Assembly: GCA_905221605.1 (NCBI GenBank)
Contig: CAJNDS010002066.1
Location: 482,480-546,479 of the forward strand
Length of the DNA: 64,000 nucleotides
Source: Symbiodinium natans
Lineage: Eukaryota; Sar; Dinophyceae; Suessiales; Symbiodiniaceae
Direction of reading: 5' to 3'
A program made the position numbers and the translations under genes. Positions 45,470-58,993 of this stretch are shown here, piece by piece. Under the pieces are notes generated by a model, which was given only the letters and a program-made list of their open reading frames with translations, had not been told where the DNA came from and did no database searches. Every line of letters starts with the position of its first letter. The first letter of the stretch is position 1.

Positions 45470-48400
45470 GCACGCCGACGGGGCGGCGGCTTCGGCCGGA
45501 GCAAGCGCCTTGTGGGCAAGGCCGCCCGAACTATCGAAAGATCACCTCAGATAACGACATAAGCGCCCCGTGTCTACATGACAAACCTCCGCAAGATCTT
45601 GAGAGGGGAGGGTGTTCACGCACGTGTAGTCGTCCATCCTTGCAGCTCGTTTCGTTCATAATCTGTCATATCATCGATGGTGCGCCCACACATATGCAAT
45701 GAGGATTCTCGTAGTCGTAATTCCCTGACATCAATGCAAGTCACCGCCTGTCACTGCGCAAGGCCAAGAAGGGGCAGAAGGAGGAGGAGGGGGAGGCTCA
45801 AGATGTGCAAAGATTTGATTAGCTGAGAGTTTGTGAGTTTCGGTCCATTCATGTCCATTCCGAATGTTCCGCATGGCCCCATGCAGGAAGATGCGGAGGA
45901 GCATGAGGAGGAGGAGCTTTCATGGGCTGCAGCAGCGATGGGCCTCGAACATTGTTTTGCTTCGTAGTCTTTCATCATGCAGATGAGGGTTTAGGGGATC
46001 CCCTCCCCCAGTGGTGCTGCGCATCTCGACTTTTCTAGTACCAATGTTAGCAGCCGCACCACCTTCCTCACAAAAAAGACCCGATTCTCTCAAATCTGAT
46101 TCCTAATTTCTAATGCCAATGTGTCATGACTCCAGGAGCAAACTGAAGGGGCCCTGAGCTGAGCTCCTGATCCCTGAACGACCACTTTCCGGCATCCTCT
46201 TCTGTGCAACTCATAGGGGCTTTCCACAAGTGATCAAGGATTCTTGTGGGGCTGCTGCTGCTGCTGCTGCTGCTGCCGCCGACGACGACGACCAGGATGA
46301 CCTCTACTAGTAACTAGTATGACGACGGTGACGACTGCTATGACGACGACTACTATTTCCAGCACCAGCACCAACACCAGACCCGGCAGCAGCACCAGCA
46401 ACAGCACCGGCAGAAGTAGCAAAAGCACTAGCAGTAGCAGCAGCAGCAGCAGTAGCAGCAGTAGCAGCAGCAGTAGCAGCATAGGGGTAGCAGTAGCAGT
46501 AGGAGTAGGAGTAGGAGGAGTAGTCCATCGTAGTCTATAGTAGTCTATAGTATTCTATAGTGTTCTATAGCAGTCTTTTGTGTTCTTAGTACTCTATAGT
46601 AGTCTATAGTAGTGTGTAGTAGTCTATAGTAATGTGTAGTAGACTATAGTAGTGTGTAGTAGTCTATAATCGTCGTCGTGCCTCGTCTCGTCTCGTCTCC
46701 TCGTCCTCGTCTCGTCTCGTCTCCTCGTCCTCGTCTCGTCTCGTCGTCGTCGTGCCGTCGTCTGGTCGTGCCGTCGTCTGGTCGTGTCGTCGTCTCGTCG
46801 TGTCGTCATGTCGTCGTGTCGTCGTTTTGTCGTGTCGTCAAGTCGTCGTCTCGTCGTCTCGTCGTCTCGTCGTCTCGTCGTCTCGTCGCCTCGTCGCCTC
46901 GTCGCCTCGTCGCCTCGTCGCCTCGTCGCCTCGTCGCCTCGTCGCCTCGTCGCCTCGTCGCCTCGTCGCCTCGTCGCCTCGTCGCCTCGTCGCCTCGTCG
47001 TCTCGTCGTCTCGTCGTCTCGTCGTCTCGTCGTCTCGTCGTCTCGTCGTCTCGTCGTCTCGTCGTCTCGTCGTCGTGTCTCTATCTCCTGGTGTCGTCTG
47101 GTCGTTTCGTCGTCGAGTCGAGTCGTCGTCTCGTCGTCTTCGTCGTCGACGTCGTCGTCGTCGTAGGCGCAGGAGAAGGAGCAGGAGCAGGAGTAGGAGT
47201 AGGAGTAGGAGTAGGAGTAGGAGCAGGAGCTGAGTGTAGGACTAGGAGTAGGACTAGAAGTAGTAGGAGTAGAGTAGAAGGCAGTAGCAGTAGTAGCAGT
47301 ACTAGCAGTAGTAGCAGTAGTAATAGCAGTAGTAATCGCAGTAGTAGCAGTAGTAGCAGTAGTAACAGTAGTAGCAGCAGTAGCGGTAGTAACGGTAGTA
47401 GTAGCAGCAGCAGCAGCAGCAGCCGAAGCTGTAGCAGTACAGTAGTACTAGTGGAAGTAGAAGTGGTGGTGGTGTTGCGTCACAACCGCATGCTCGCGTT
47501 CAGCAACTTCGCTAGACGCTTCTTGCGCCCTAAGGCCCTGTCCACAGTCTTCTGCTGTCGGGCACACAGAGGAATGTTGCTGATGCGGAACCGAAGGTGT
47601 ATTGTTTTTGCCATTTCGTTATTTCTCCTTGCTTGCTGCATGCAGGTCATGACTTCGATGCGCTGCTAGTGTTCTCTGAGCATGGCTTCGTCTATATGCT
47701 GCAGGCACTTCCACACTGTAGTTCTACTTGTGCTAGCTTGTCCGTGGGTCCTGTGGATGTGAAACGGATGGCGAGGCTTTGGACGTCCCGCTGGTCAAGA
47801 AGAGCAACATGGAGGGTGCACAATTGAAGGACCGACATCTTGCTGTCGATTCTAGCTGCTCTGGCTCATCTGAACGTGTTCAGGACTTCCTGCCTGAGCT
47901 TGAAGATCATCGCATTACAGCCCTTGTCACAGTTTCCCATCGTAGCCTGAGGCAAGATGAGCACATGGGCGTGCATGAACTGGGTTGATTGTATAGGATC
48001 AGGCGGCCACACAGCGTAGCTGATGCATGACAGGGAACAAACTGACGACTTTGTGGTCCTCCTGTCTGAGAAAGGCTTCGCCAAGAAGGCCGTAGCGATG
48101 GTTGAGTGACATGCAGACACCGAACACATCCGGACACTGAGAGCCTTTGTAGGGTCAAGTTGTGGAGCCAGGGAGAGGGTGGGTGCAGGTCCATGTTTGG
48201 CCATGGGCAGGTCTCTGTGGACCGATTCCGTGGACTCCGGCCGGGCAAAGGCTTGCAAGCCATGAAACTGGTAAGGAACCCTGTGAGGGCAGACCTGCTC
48301 GGGGGATGATGATTAGGGTAACAGGGAACAGCAGTTGAATGTCGCGGCTGATTTTCCGATGTAGAACACATTATTGGCAAGCTTATCATCTGTTCATCCT

Positions 48401-51400
48401 ATTCAAAACTCATGTCCCTTCTTCAATCAGTAAATTTCGAAGCCAAATCAGACGCTTTCTCCAATTCAGAGAATACTCGTATACTTGTCCTGGGTCACAA
48501 TTTGTCCTGAGGCAGCATCAGATTGCACAATGTACGTTGTGATTCTTGGGGAAGGTTCACATGATTGGGATTTCCTTCTGAGAACGAGTTGACTCAGATG
48601 TACCTGCGTTGCAGCTGTCTGGCCCATAAGGTCGCTGACGATAAGCTGCAGTGGGCTCACAAGGCCACATGACATGATCGGCGTTGCGGCCGCGCATGAA
48701 CAAGAAGATGGCCCAGAACCCCACTGAGCTTCCTTGTCATTCCAGAGACATTTTCGACTCCGCTATCAGAGCTACCCTGCCAATAGTATGCAGCCACGCC
48801 TCTTCCATGCTGTTGCAAAGTGAGCCTTCCTAATGTCAGGCAAGTGCAAACTCCGCTTTGGTCGTCGTCACAGCAGAAGGCTGTGTCCTCCGTGTGTCTC
48901 TTGGCCAGGACTGCACTTATAGGGTCATGCCGCGTCAATTGCTGCAAGAAACTTGCAAGAAGCGTGCTTTCAATGGCTTCGTCGGACCACTGACCTCGAC
49001 GTTGAAAATACTCAGAGGTATCTTTGCAAGTATTGTTGCAAGCTTTTAACCTGGAGCATCAGAGGACTGGTCCCTGAGCACTGCAAAAGGGTGGCAGCCT
49101 CAGCATTCAGGTACTTATGCCGAACCATATGATATGAGTATGCGTAGATGCCGCCCTCTCCCCCAACAACCAAAAGCAACAGCAAATGGGCGGGGCGGTG
49201 ATGATTTACCGAGAGAAGGGCTGAAACGATAAACAAGACAAAGACAGAACGACATCAATCTGCAAAGAAAGAAGGACAGCAAGAAGGAAAGGAATAACCA
49301 CGTAACGAGGGAAAGTAAGAGGCCATTGCGGCCTTTGTTGATCAATTACACAAACCCGCAAGACATTTGAAGGTGTCAAAGCCAACAAATATAAAACACC
49401 TACTGAATTACTCAGAACTCCGAATACCAGCCCCGCACACCGGAATCATCAATATTGAGCAAGGAATTCTAATCAACTTTGCAAGCCGAGAGTTCAGCAT
49501 GTAGGGTTAAGGTTTACGTCATCAAGACTAACTAATTGCTTCAGCACATCACACCATCAAGCTTCTGAACCCTTCCCTTCATGCGACCATGCACGAGCAT
49601 GGTGGCTGGCATTCTCGTGATGTCTGCATATGTGATGTTCCTAGGCCCCTAGCTCTGCAACACAGAACACAAAACCCTAAACCCCAAACTGCAAACCCTA
49701 GCCCCTTGAACTCCAAACCCGACAATTCCGACCTAGGCTCCACAGCACTCGCATATTGTTAGGGTTAGGTTCCCACAAACTTGTAGATCGAGAATGGCTG
49801 CAAAAAAAAGTTTTGACACAATCCACTCATGTCATAGCCGTATGGCGAAGGAGCACGAGAATCCCAATGGCTTCGACCATCTGAAATAATGCAAGGTGTA
49901 GGGCCTCTTCCAAGGCCTCCAGGAGCAGAAAACACCAGAAATCGAGTTCCGTCCAATACCCAGACCGAGGGACCGTATTACGATTGACTATTGATGCGCA
50001 CAAATGCAGAGGAAATAGAGCTTCGACATTGCGAGTAACAGAGGAAGCCGACAGAGCATACAGGGCAGAATATGGCACAGCGTCTGGAAGGTTTCCCTTC
50101 ACTTACGGTATAGAGGTGGAGCGAAGTTAGACCAACATCCAAAGACAAACACAGGACATCAAGGAGATAGAGGTTTCAAAAAAATGAACCTCTAGAGGCA
50201 GCAGACGAGCTGATCTCCTGTTAACATTTGGAGGACATAAAGTAGAGGTACTTTGTATTTGTCATGGATGTACGGGCCGATGCCACGCCACCCTCGGGTG
50301 AGACAGCACGAGCGCCCACAGCATCAAAATCAGCGAAACGGCCCTACCCGACATCCTTGAGATGGGGGAAGCAAAGAGCATCACTGCGAGCATCGCAGTC
50401 ACTCTCGATATAGTGATCTCAAAAACCCCCCGGTCCCGCCTCCCCACCGAAAAAATGTTCCGCCTCGCAAGAGAAAGGTCGATGCCGGATGTCTTTTTGG
50501 AAAGCCCATTGCAAAGATAAGTGTTATGTCGACTTACAAATTCTGCATACGACGTCCCTTTAGCAGCAGCTTCCCGAAATCCGTGCGAAAGGTCTTGCCA
50601 CGGACTTTGTTGCATGGATGCTTCTTTACAGATGTGGCCTGAAGTCCTCAACCCATCAGACAGCAGCACGTGATTGAATTCGTGGCTTCAGGTAACTAGA
50701 CAATCATGCAATATTTACGTTAATTTGAAAGTCGCAGTTGCTTGCTGCTCGTGCTAGCTGCTGTCTGACTGTGAGAACTGAGTGATGGAGACGTAAAGCA
50801 GGCAAGCCCGTGAAGCCAATACAAATACAACAGCCAGTTCTGCAGCATGCGAGTTATCGATTTCGGTAAGCCGTGTTTTCCTTTAAGCCACCCGGTTCTG
50901 TCAGGGCTTAAGTCAGAATTAGAGCTTGATCTTCAATCCGGGAGCCAAGGCCTGGCCGCTTGGTGATCAAAATGGCGAAGAAGTTCCAGGAGCGCTTTTT
51001 TTGGCAGGGTCCTTCAGGTTGTCGCCTTTGGGCAGCCCATGACAGCTTTTCACCTTCGTGATGCAGGATGATTACATCGCTGCATCCAGCATCTCTGAGC
51101 TTACTGCAGCAGCTGGGGGCCCTGCGGAGCCTGAGAGTGATGCATGTGACTTGTTTGTCACGTGCAGCACTCTGGGGCACTGTGCTCATGCATAGGTAAC
51201 GTCAGCGCATCCAGCTGCATCGCTGATTTCTGTCTGAGGAGTTGGCCAACATCCGTGCGAAGGCAGCCGCCAAGGCTGGATGTTCGCTGAACTCCGATCA
51301 CGTGATGCATCATGTGTCCCTGAGGCCAGCGCTGCAGCTGCAGTGCGCGCCAAAACGGAGGTCTGTTGAGTTCTGTAGATGTTCCTGTTGCTGTTTGTTG

Positions 51401-52392
51401 CTGCTTGTTGCTGTTTGTTGTCCTTTGTTGTCGTTTGTGGATGCTTGTTGATGTTGGTGGTCGTTTGTTGTTGTTGTTTGCCCTTGTTTGCCCTTCGTGT
51501 CGTCGGTTTGTACCCTAGCACTTCACGAACTTCTGTTAAGCCGTAGCGGTGGAGATCGCAAAGCCTCATGCCGGATTTCACACAGGCAGTTCGGCTTAGG
51601 CCGGCGCTCAAGCCGCAAAAGGCGGTGCGTGGCGACGCACACCGATGGGCTTGGCTGAGTTGCAAGAAGGAATATTTGTGATCTTCATTTCTGTTCTCTG
51701 GTGGTGACCGCGTGGAACTGAGACGTTTTGTGCACAGCTACATCTACGGCCTTTTAGCGACACACTGAGTCTTTTTTCTCTTGTCCTTCATGTTCTGATT
51801 TGCTAAGTCCTTTCGAAGCGACCGTAAAGTCAGCAACACCCCAAATCATCCTCTCACCAGACTCAAAACACCAACTTGAATGCTATGTCTTGTCTTCTTG
51901 CACTGCAAAAATCCAAGAGGCTGCCAGGGCATGCTACGCTAAACATTAACTCTGCACTCACTACTTGAAACAGCAGCCAAGTGTTCCGTTCCCAAGGCTG
52001 CAGCTTTAAATCCTGACAGTTGTGTTTGATGTTGTTGTTACAGTAGTTGTTAAGGTGTTGGTGTGGTGTTTGTGGTGGAGCTGGCTGTGGACTGACGCTG
52101 TCCCGAAATCCAGCATGGCACAAATCACAGGATCCGGCCAAAGCAGAGAATGATGAGTCAGACAAGGATGAGCCCGCAGAAAGGGAGGAGGTGCAAACTT
52201 TGATGCAAGTACCTGAGGCTGAGAAGTACTGTTGATGCACGCCCGAAGCCACAAGCCCCAACAGCTGTTGCTAGGTCTGCTAGGTCGTCGTTACGTGGAC
52301 GCAGTTCGGCCATAGTCCTCACAATGCAGGCTGCGGGAGACGACAGCGATGAGGATGAGAAGGATCGACAAGAGCTTGACGACGATCTGTGA
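45470..52392 (+). CDS. gyrA: DNA gyrase subunit A-like protein, C-terminal beta-pinwheel part (nuclear, split gene)
   Basis: Exons follow the order of the GyrA C-terminal domain, which wraps DNA. 45470-~45538: ARRRGGGFG, resembling the GyrA box (QRRGGxG). 45887-45941 plus 47646-47704 join in phase to AAAAMGHDFDALLVFSEHGF-VYM (family pattern sThDxLLfFTxxGxVY). 47776-47820: ALDVPLVKKSNMEG. 47884-~47932: DFLPELEDHRITALVT (family: NLLxLxxxExItAiv). 48034-48100: DDFVVLLSEKGFAKKAVAM (family: LvmaTkkGxxKK). 48211-48270: RFRGLRPGKGLQAMKL, joined to 48631-48663 (VADDKLQWAHK), then 48840-48908 (SALVVVTAEGCVLRVSLGQ). 51067-~51186: DDYIAASSISELT to CDLFVTCSTLGHC. 51239-~51277: ELANIRAKAAAKAG. 52131-52190 and 52330-52392 form an acidic tail ending ELDDDL, stop. 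The N-terminal catalytic core with its active Tyr was not found. In plants and algae such genes supply plastid gyrase; targeting cannot be judged here. Exons between 48.9 and 51.07 kb are probably missed. Confidence 0.72.
45942..47645. repeat. 1.7-kb GC-AG intron packed with minisatellites
   Basis: Inferred from the in-phase ATG-G | GT-CAT junction of the gyrase-like gene. It holds GCT/GCC and AGC-type repeats (46244-46280, 46375-46500), about 14 copies of a 10-base TAGTCTATAG-like unit (46525-46670), about 50 copies of an 8-base TCGTCGTC/TCGTCGCC unit (46676-47165), and AGTAGC/AGTAGG-type repeats (47166-47470). All long Ser/Arg ORFs here are artefacts. Confidence 0.75.
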
Positions 52393-54073
52393 CAGAACTG
52401 GTTGATGTGAGCGTCTGATTGGTAACCCTCCGGCAAATTTTGCACTCTTCCGAGGTACTTTTCGCTACTCCGTTACCGGGAAGTGTCACATTTTTGTAGT
52501 TCACTAGTCGGAAGTTCAATCATAAAGCAGGATTGAAACATGAATGAGATGGAAGTCGTTGGTTGGCTGATTAGAAGCCCTCATGCACCCAACAACATGC
52601 AAACCTCAAAAGGCTTGACTTCGAACTGCAAAGATTCCCAAGGGCCCCATCATTAATATTGGGGTGGAGCATTGTTCATATTCATTTGCTACGCTGACTT
52701 GCTATCCTAAGAGTCAAGCAAGAAGAGTGGGTTCAAACAAAAGGAGTGGGTTCAGGATGGAGATGAGGATGCTGGTAACGACAGGGCCGTCGATGGCGTG
52801 CAGGACCCTCTCTCAGATCCGACGCCGGGTCTAGTGAAGTGGTGCTGAGTGCGCACCATGCCAGGATGAAGTGATGGATGCTGGGCAGGAGGCAGGGGCG
52901 ATCTTAGCTGCAACATCTTTCGTTTCTCTGTTTGGCTGGCATGCTATGTGTTGAAGTCATTGGCTCGATTGACTTTGGACTAGTTCGCACAGCTGTGCAT
53001 GACTGTTCGATTATCCCTCTGCATTCTCAGCCAGTTAATCCATGACGAATCATGGATGCGGTGGTGATAAATCACGGTGACTTAGTCAGGAAGGCTTGGC
53101 ATGGGCTGACATAGTTCATCATAGTTGCCTCACGTTTGGCAGGTTGTTAGAGCTAAATGTTTGCAGGTGCCCTTCGTGTGTGTCCAGGGGTGTAGTATGC
53201 AGTCCGTTAGCCTGACAACTCAACATGTTCCATATCAACAGCACCCGGTGGTTCTGGGTGGTCACATGGAAGACGATGGAGGAAGGATAGGCGCGTCAGG
53301 GGGAGCCGTTTGACGTTGGCTGCTCAGTGCTACGGAATGTCTGAGCTATTGCCAGTGGGGTCATCACACATTCAAACGAGGTGCTCTCCCTGGTCCATGG
53401 AGAAGTACTCCTTTGTGCAGCGGTTGGGGCAAGGCACGACGACTCGACACATTTAGTGGCACAGTGGACAGTTGTTTTAACTGACCAGGTTCTTCGGTTA
53501 TTGGATTGCAAGGGAGATAGTCTAAACTCGTCTGTAAGTTTACAATTACAAGACTTGAACTTTGAGAGCTCAGCAACATGGCAACATGGGCGGGTGTCGA
53601 TGGCCAACGAGAACGAACGGTAGTTGGAGTTGTAGCGTTTTGCCGAGTTTGAAAGACACTTTCACAGCAGAACGTGTTCTTCAACTTGAAGGCTGCAAAG
53701 CTTTGAGACAGCCTGAGATCTTGTGAGTCGCAGAGTGCGACGTGTTGAGATTCAGAGACACTGGGCTTCAGCATTGCTGTGACTGGGGTGTGAGGCTTCG
53801 CAAACACAGGTCGGAAGAGGTCGTAAGAGGTTGCAAGAGGTCAAGTCGTACGTGCAAGCAATCGCAGACCTGTTCAGGCAACCCTCTCCCTCATTCTCCC
53901 TGTCTCTCCCTCTCTTTCTTTGTCCCTCTCTCACCCTGTCTCTCCTTTGGGTGGCCACCCAGAGCTGTCCCAGTCTGAATCTGCAGGTTCACGTGCCACT
54001 TTAGCTTCGAATGCCTGAACTCGACCATGCTGGATCATGCTGGGCAGTAGAAGAACACCATTCCCTGGAACAC
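52393..54073. other. Intergenic, no confident gene
   Basis: An acidic open stretch at about 52741-52845 (DGDEDAGNDRAVDGVQDPLS) may be an isolated exon. No other coding signal was recognised. 53880-53945 is CT-rich. Confidence 0.35.
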
Positions 54074-57000
54074 GAGAATCATGGAAGGTGCCTTTGCTGT
54101 GGTATGGAAGGCCCGTCGAAAGTCGGCGTTGGCCACAGCTCTCCACGTGACCGTCGCATCTGCATGTCTATGTGCGGCGTGCATTGCGCAGTGTTGTGCG
54201 CGCTCTGAGGACGGCCGGCTTGTAGCTGTCAAGCAGCTGAAGCATTCACCGGAGCAGGGGGGCCTGAAAAAAGTCACTGCGAAAGCTGTACAGCTCTGAA
54301 AAGGATTGTGGGGGCATTCGATGGCGGAGAATCCTCGGAGGTCTTGGGAAGCCTGCAAGCAACTCCCCGAGGCCGCTCCATGTCAACACCTGTCTGTTCC
54401 ACCAAAGCTCTTGGCAATATCTGGCACATTGGTAAAATTCGGTAAAACTCATTCAAAATCATGTAAAAAACATTCCATGGTCTTGGGAAGGTGCGGGCTG
54501 CAGCTGCTATCTCGGACCGAAGGCCACCTCACCATTCACTGGCATTCAGCATCGATTGAAGATAAACTGCCTGAAGGCACTTGGTACAACTCCTGGAGGC
54601 GGTGCGGCACGGTGTGCGTCCCGAGTTAGACTCGATGTGATCACCTTGTATCGCATGTAGCCCGCTCAAACTTGCAATAAGCTGTGCGGCACAGTGTAGA
54701 ACCAGTATGTACCAGTAGAAGAGCAATGAACAGCACACGCGTAGCAATGCAGTAGAGCACTGCCCTATGTCTATGCTTCGCCGAGGTGGTGAGCTGTTTC
54801 TCGTGTTCGAGTACATCGAGGGCAGTTTGCATCACTGCATCGCGCCTTGGCGCATTCCCGCACCTCCACGACAAGTGTGCTAGCGGTTCATTGCTTTGCC
54901 AGAATTGCTAAATAATTTAAATAATCCAAATTATGCTAGATTGTTGAGGGTTGCGAATCTTGAGGAAACTTTGACCATCAGCCGAGGCTGCAGCCCGCCG
55001 CGTCGAAGAAGCCCAGGCTCGCAGAATGTATGGCAATGTATGGCGCATGCGTGGCTTTGCATGGCCTGGCATGACATTGCATGCTGTCACCCTTGCGTCT
55101 TCATGTGTCTGGATGTGTGTTGTGCATCAGTGTACAATAGTTGGGCAGAATCACATCTAGAGTGTTTGTATCGCTTGCCACGAAGGTGCGCTGGGCAGCA
55201 AGACGCCTTCTGATGGCATTGGCTGCCGTCATTGCCCCTGCACAGACTCGCTCATACTGACGCATGGATAGCTTCAAGAGTGGAGTTCTACATAACCAGG
55301 CTTGTGTATGCCAGGCTCTGGATTCTATCACCAGTCTCTCATGATGTTGTGCTGAGCGTATGAAGGTTCACGCCGCGGGCTTGGTTCACTGCGATGTGAA
55401 GTGGCCGGCTCAGCACCAATGACATACAGTTTTTTGAGAGCTCTGCGCCATCTGCTCTCATGAGACAGTAATGACCAAAAGAGAATCCCACCTCTTTTGC
55501 TCTGCATCATTCTGCATCTCTCTGTCGCCGGCTTGGTTGGGACCCTCCTTGTACTGGCTTGCGCGGCATTGATGTGTCGCCTGCAGGTGCCCTCCTCCCG
55601 GAATACATGTTGGGCTGTGTATGCTCCCCTTTGCCCTGGTGCCCTTCCCCCTCCCCTGTTCTCCTGGCGGCCCTCCTGTCATCGCTGTCTATCTCCCTTG
55701 TGCTGACCTGTTCTTCTCGTGAGCGGTGTCTGGATGAGTCTGGCCTAGTTGGCGGAGGCTTGGTTCTACCGAGGCTGAGGGACATGGGGACCATTCTCGG
55801 ATTCGTCCAATGGCTCGGGAAGCCGCAAGAGAAGTAGGGAGAGCCGTAGGAGAACTGGAGAAGGGGTGCACTGAACTATGGCAAAAGAGTTGGTCGAGTC
55901 GCAGCATGGCCAGCAACCAGACCAGTTTGGGGCAAAAAAACAGCTGCAATCGAGCCCGAGCCAGACATGCAGGAGCTGGCAAGAGGAGAAAAACAGAGAG
56001 GAGGGAGGCCAAGAAGAAGAAGAAGAAGAAGAAGAAGAAGAAGAAGAAGAAGGAGAAGAAGAAGAAGAAGAAGCAGAAGAAGAAGGAGAAGAAGGAGAAG
56101 AAGAAGAAGAAGAATAATAAGAAGAAGAATAAGAAGAAGAAGAAGAAGAATAAGAAGAAGAAGAATAAGAAGAAGAGAGACACGAAGCTGGGCGTCTTTT
56201 TTGCGCAGAACTTCATTCCTTAACACATTGTAAGTGGAAGTGAAGAAGCCGCAAGCATTCGAGAAAAGGCAGCACGATGTCAAGTCCACACGATAGATCC
56301 CATGCGGGCGGAGTCCCAAATCCCGAAGTCCCGGAGTCCCAAGAGTCGCATTGAGGCCCGAGAACATCCTCGTCGGTGGAAGCGAGGGGGGTAGTCGCGG
56401 AGCGATGGCCCAAGAAGATGAACCTGGTGAGCAACGAACATGGAAGTTTCAGGGGAAGATCCGCTTGGAGAGAAAGCTCACAGGGTGTATCAGGGATAGG
56501 AGAGTCTTGCCTTACGTATATTGACCCATCGTGGCAACCATGATCCATCATGTCAGTGAGGTGCCCACGATGAAGCTTTGCGACTTCGGACAGTCTGGGC
56601 CACCTGGGGCTGCTCGGTACGAAACAGAAGCCTGGGAGTACATGGTGTAATAGGAGGGCCATCCTGGTGACTGTGGTGTGGCGCAAGTTAAGTTTACCGC
56701 TTACACGAGAATAGGCGGGCCATTCTGGTAACTCTGGTGTGGCGCAAGTTAAATTTAGTCACAGTTCTTCTGCCAGTGCTGTTGTGTGGAGAATCCGTTG
56801 CACGAATCGGCATGCAGCAGGCATCATGCAGTGTCCTACCTGCGTCCTAGCTGAGCTGCTAGTCACAAAGATAGCGCTCAGCACATGCGCCTGAGAAAGG
56901 AGATTGCGACCTATGTCGGGTCGGGTGCTTGGGAATGCAGATTGCAAGCGGAATGAGAAATGCAACGATCGAGGGCACTCACCGCATGTCACTGGGGGAC

Positions 57001-58993
57001 GCATCCATGGAGGGTCGATGGAACTGGGGCATTGGCATGTTGCTGCATCCCGTGGGACCCCGGACCCTCAGTTCTCGGGCTGGCATCCCTCAACGCCAAG
57101 TGGCTTCCTAGCAGCAGTTGCCAACACTTGTCATGTCAACAGCGGTGAGGGCTTTTCAGACTTGCAAAGAGCGAGAGAACGCGCGGAACAGGGTCCCGTG
57201 GTCCCAAAGTTCGCTCTCTCTGAGGACCCGGTGGTATCGGGCACCAGAGCTCTTTCTCGGCTCGCGTGGAGACTCCAGCGTCGGGGGAGCCCAGAGCGCG
57301 CGCCATAGAGCACCACGAATATGTACCAACAAATGGAGCGAAATCATATGAGAACATATGAGAACTCATGGGGCTCTGCGGCTGATTATCTGATTGCATG
57401 AGCATTGACCACATGTGGGGGCCCAACAACACACCTAAGCCACAGCGAGTCACGGGCCAGGTTGATCTCTGGTCCGCTGGATGCACCATCGCAGAGCTGA
57501 TACTGAGGAGGTGACACGGTCGTGTTGTGACATGTTTTCGGTTGACTCGCCTGGGTGGGGTGATGGCTCCATGTCACGGTTGCGTGATTCGCTAAAACTA
57601 ATGTGTCATCCTTCGCTTGAGGCCTTGGGTTCCGGGTTCGGACACCCGTGTGGGGAGCTCGGAGATGCCCTGTCATGTCTCTTGGCGCGACTCATGCGAC
57701 CTCCCCGCCCATCTGAACGTCTGAGTGCTTCAGTGCACTCGAAGGACATGCTCTTCCGAATATGTGGCGCATGCACCTCAGACGTTGCAGTTTTGCCCGG
57801 ATGGGAAGACATCCCCAGCTGACCTCAAGTCTCGTGCGAGGAGCTCGGTGCCCCCGATGATGCGGAAGGTTGGCTCGAACCCGAGGAGCAACATGTTGCA
57901 GCTTTTACGATGTCGTGGCATCTCAGAGCCTTTCTTGAGTAGCGCAACTTGTAAACCCTATCTCTGCCACGATAGGTAGATTTTGAATGCTGTTGAGATA
58001 TTCTGCATGCGTAGAGAAGGGGGCGGGGGCTGGGAGAGGGGCCCTGGATTGGGGGTGGGGTTTGAAAAAGTGGGCGTCCCTCTCCTTCATCATACACGTG
58101 ACAACAAAGACAAAACTCTGCACGTGGAGTTAGTGTACATGAAGGACCCCAGTTTGCAACACTCTTCGTTTTGAATGCCTCTAGGCCACTCTATGCTGTA
58201 CCATAGAACGAGGTAGTGGCATCCGTCATGTTCCAAATCCATTGATAGAAGTCTAGTTCCAAAAGTGTTCTCAACAGATGCGCAACGGGTAGAGGGAGGG
58301 CGCAAACATGGTGGAAAGAGCTCCAGTTGGTTTCTTCCTTGTTTGCGCTTAAACGGCCATTAGCGCGGCTTAAACAGCCTCATGTCCAAGTCCCAAGGCC
58401 GCTGGCTGCGCAACTGGTCGAGGACACATGGGTGACCTTGAAAGAGCTCTTGAAGAGACGATTCGTTGATGTCTATATGATTCCATATGTCTATGTTCGG
58501 CACTTGCGCGTTCCTTCTTGCGCATGCCTCTGCGCGCGCTGGTCCTCCGAGTTGGAGGGATTCGGGGGCAGAGGCCTCGGGCCGCAAAAACGCGGAGCCC
58601 GCAGCCTGGCCGAGTTTCCGAGAAGCCGGCGCCTCGCAGGCGGGGAGGGGGGGGGGGGAATGGGGGGGGGATCGGCACTAAATCTTGGAAGAATGCTGAA
58701 AGTGGGTGCCGGGTACGTGGGCTTTTTGCTGCGAGTATGTATGCATGTCCCTCCATCTGCGTCTTGAGCTGGAAGACTGTTTCCGAATCAGGCAGCCGTG
58801 GACCTGCTCGAGGGCCTCCTCCGCTATGATGGACAGCGGCGTCTGCGCTCCTTGACTGAGCACCGAACCCGCTCCCCTCACCTTAAGCGATCCTCAGATC
58901 TTCAGAGGCTGTGACCGTGCTCTCCGAGAGATGCTCTTCTTCGCTGCGGAGGAGCCAGAGGCGAAGCACCGGGGCCAAAGCATAATGCAATGA
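54074..58993 (+). CDS. CMGC-type serine/threonine protein kinase (RCK/MAK or CDK-like), many short exons
   Basis: Kinase subdomains appear in order on short exons. 54074-~54121: Gly-rich loop RIMEGAFAVVWKARRK. 54210-~54262: DGRLVAVKQLKHSPEQ with the ATP-binding Lys. ~54329-54365: RSWEACKQLPE, the alphaC region with its Glu (family: SWxECxxLrEV). ~54783-54841: GGELFLVFEYIEGSLHHCI, the hinge. ~55368-55403: VHAAGLVHCDVK, the catalytic loop. 56561-~56600: VPTMKLCDFGQS with DFG. ~57210-57270: LRTRWYRAPELFLGSRG, the P+1/APE segment typical of CMGC kinases. 57461-57510: VDLWSAGCTIAELILR. 58792-~58863: AAVDLLEGLLRYDGQRRLRS, subdomain XI. A frame ending LFFAAEEPEAKHRGQSIMQ, stop, at 58991-58993 may be the C-terminus. 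The HRD motif reads HCD. Some exons (after HCDVK, and between IX and XI) were not located. Kinase identity is firm; the subfamily rests on the alphaC and APE segments. Confidence 0.85.
55992..56185. repeat. (GAA)n microsatellite in a kinase intron
   Basis: About 60 AAG/GAA units with a few AAT and GCA interruptions. Produces artefactual Lys, Glu, Arg or Leu/Phe ORFs on both strands. Confidence 0.97.

Noticed and set aside
46624-47669. Ser/Arg-rich ORFs resembling SR proteins
   Set aside because: Translation of an 8-base minisatellite within an inferred gyrase-gene intron.
55689-56367. Lys-rich or Leu/Phe-rich ORFs near 56 kb
   Set aside because: (GAA)n microsatellite in a kinase intron.
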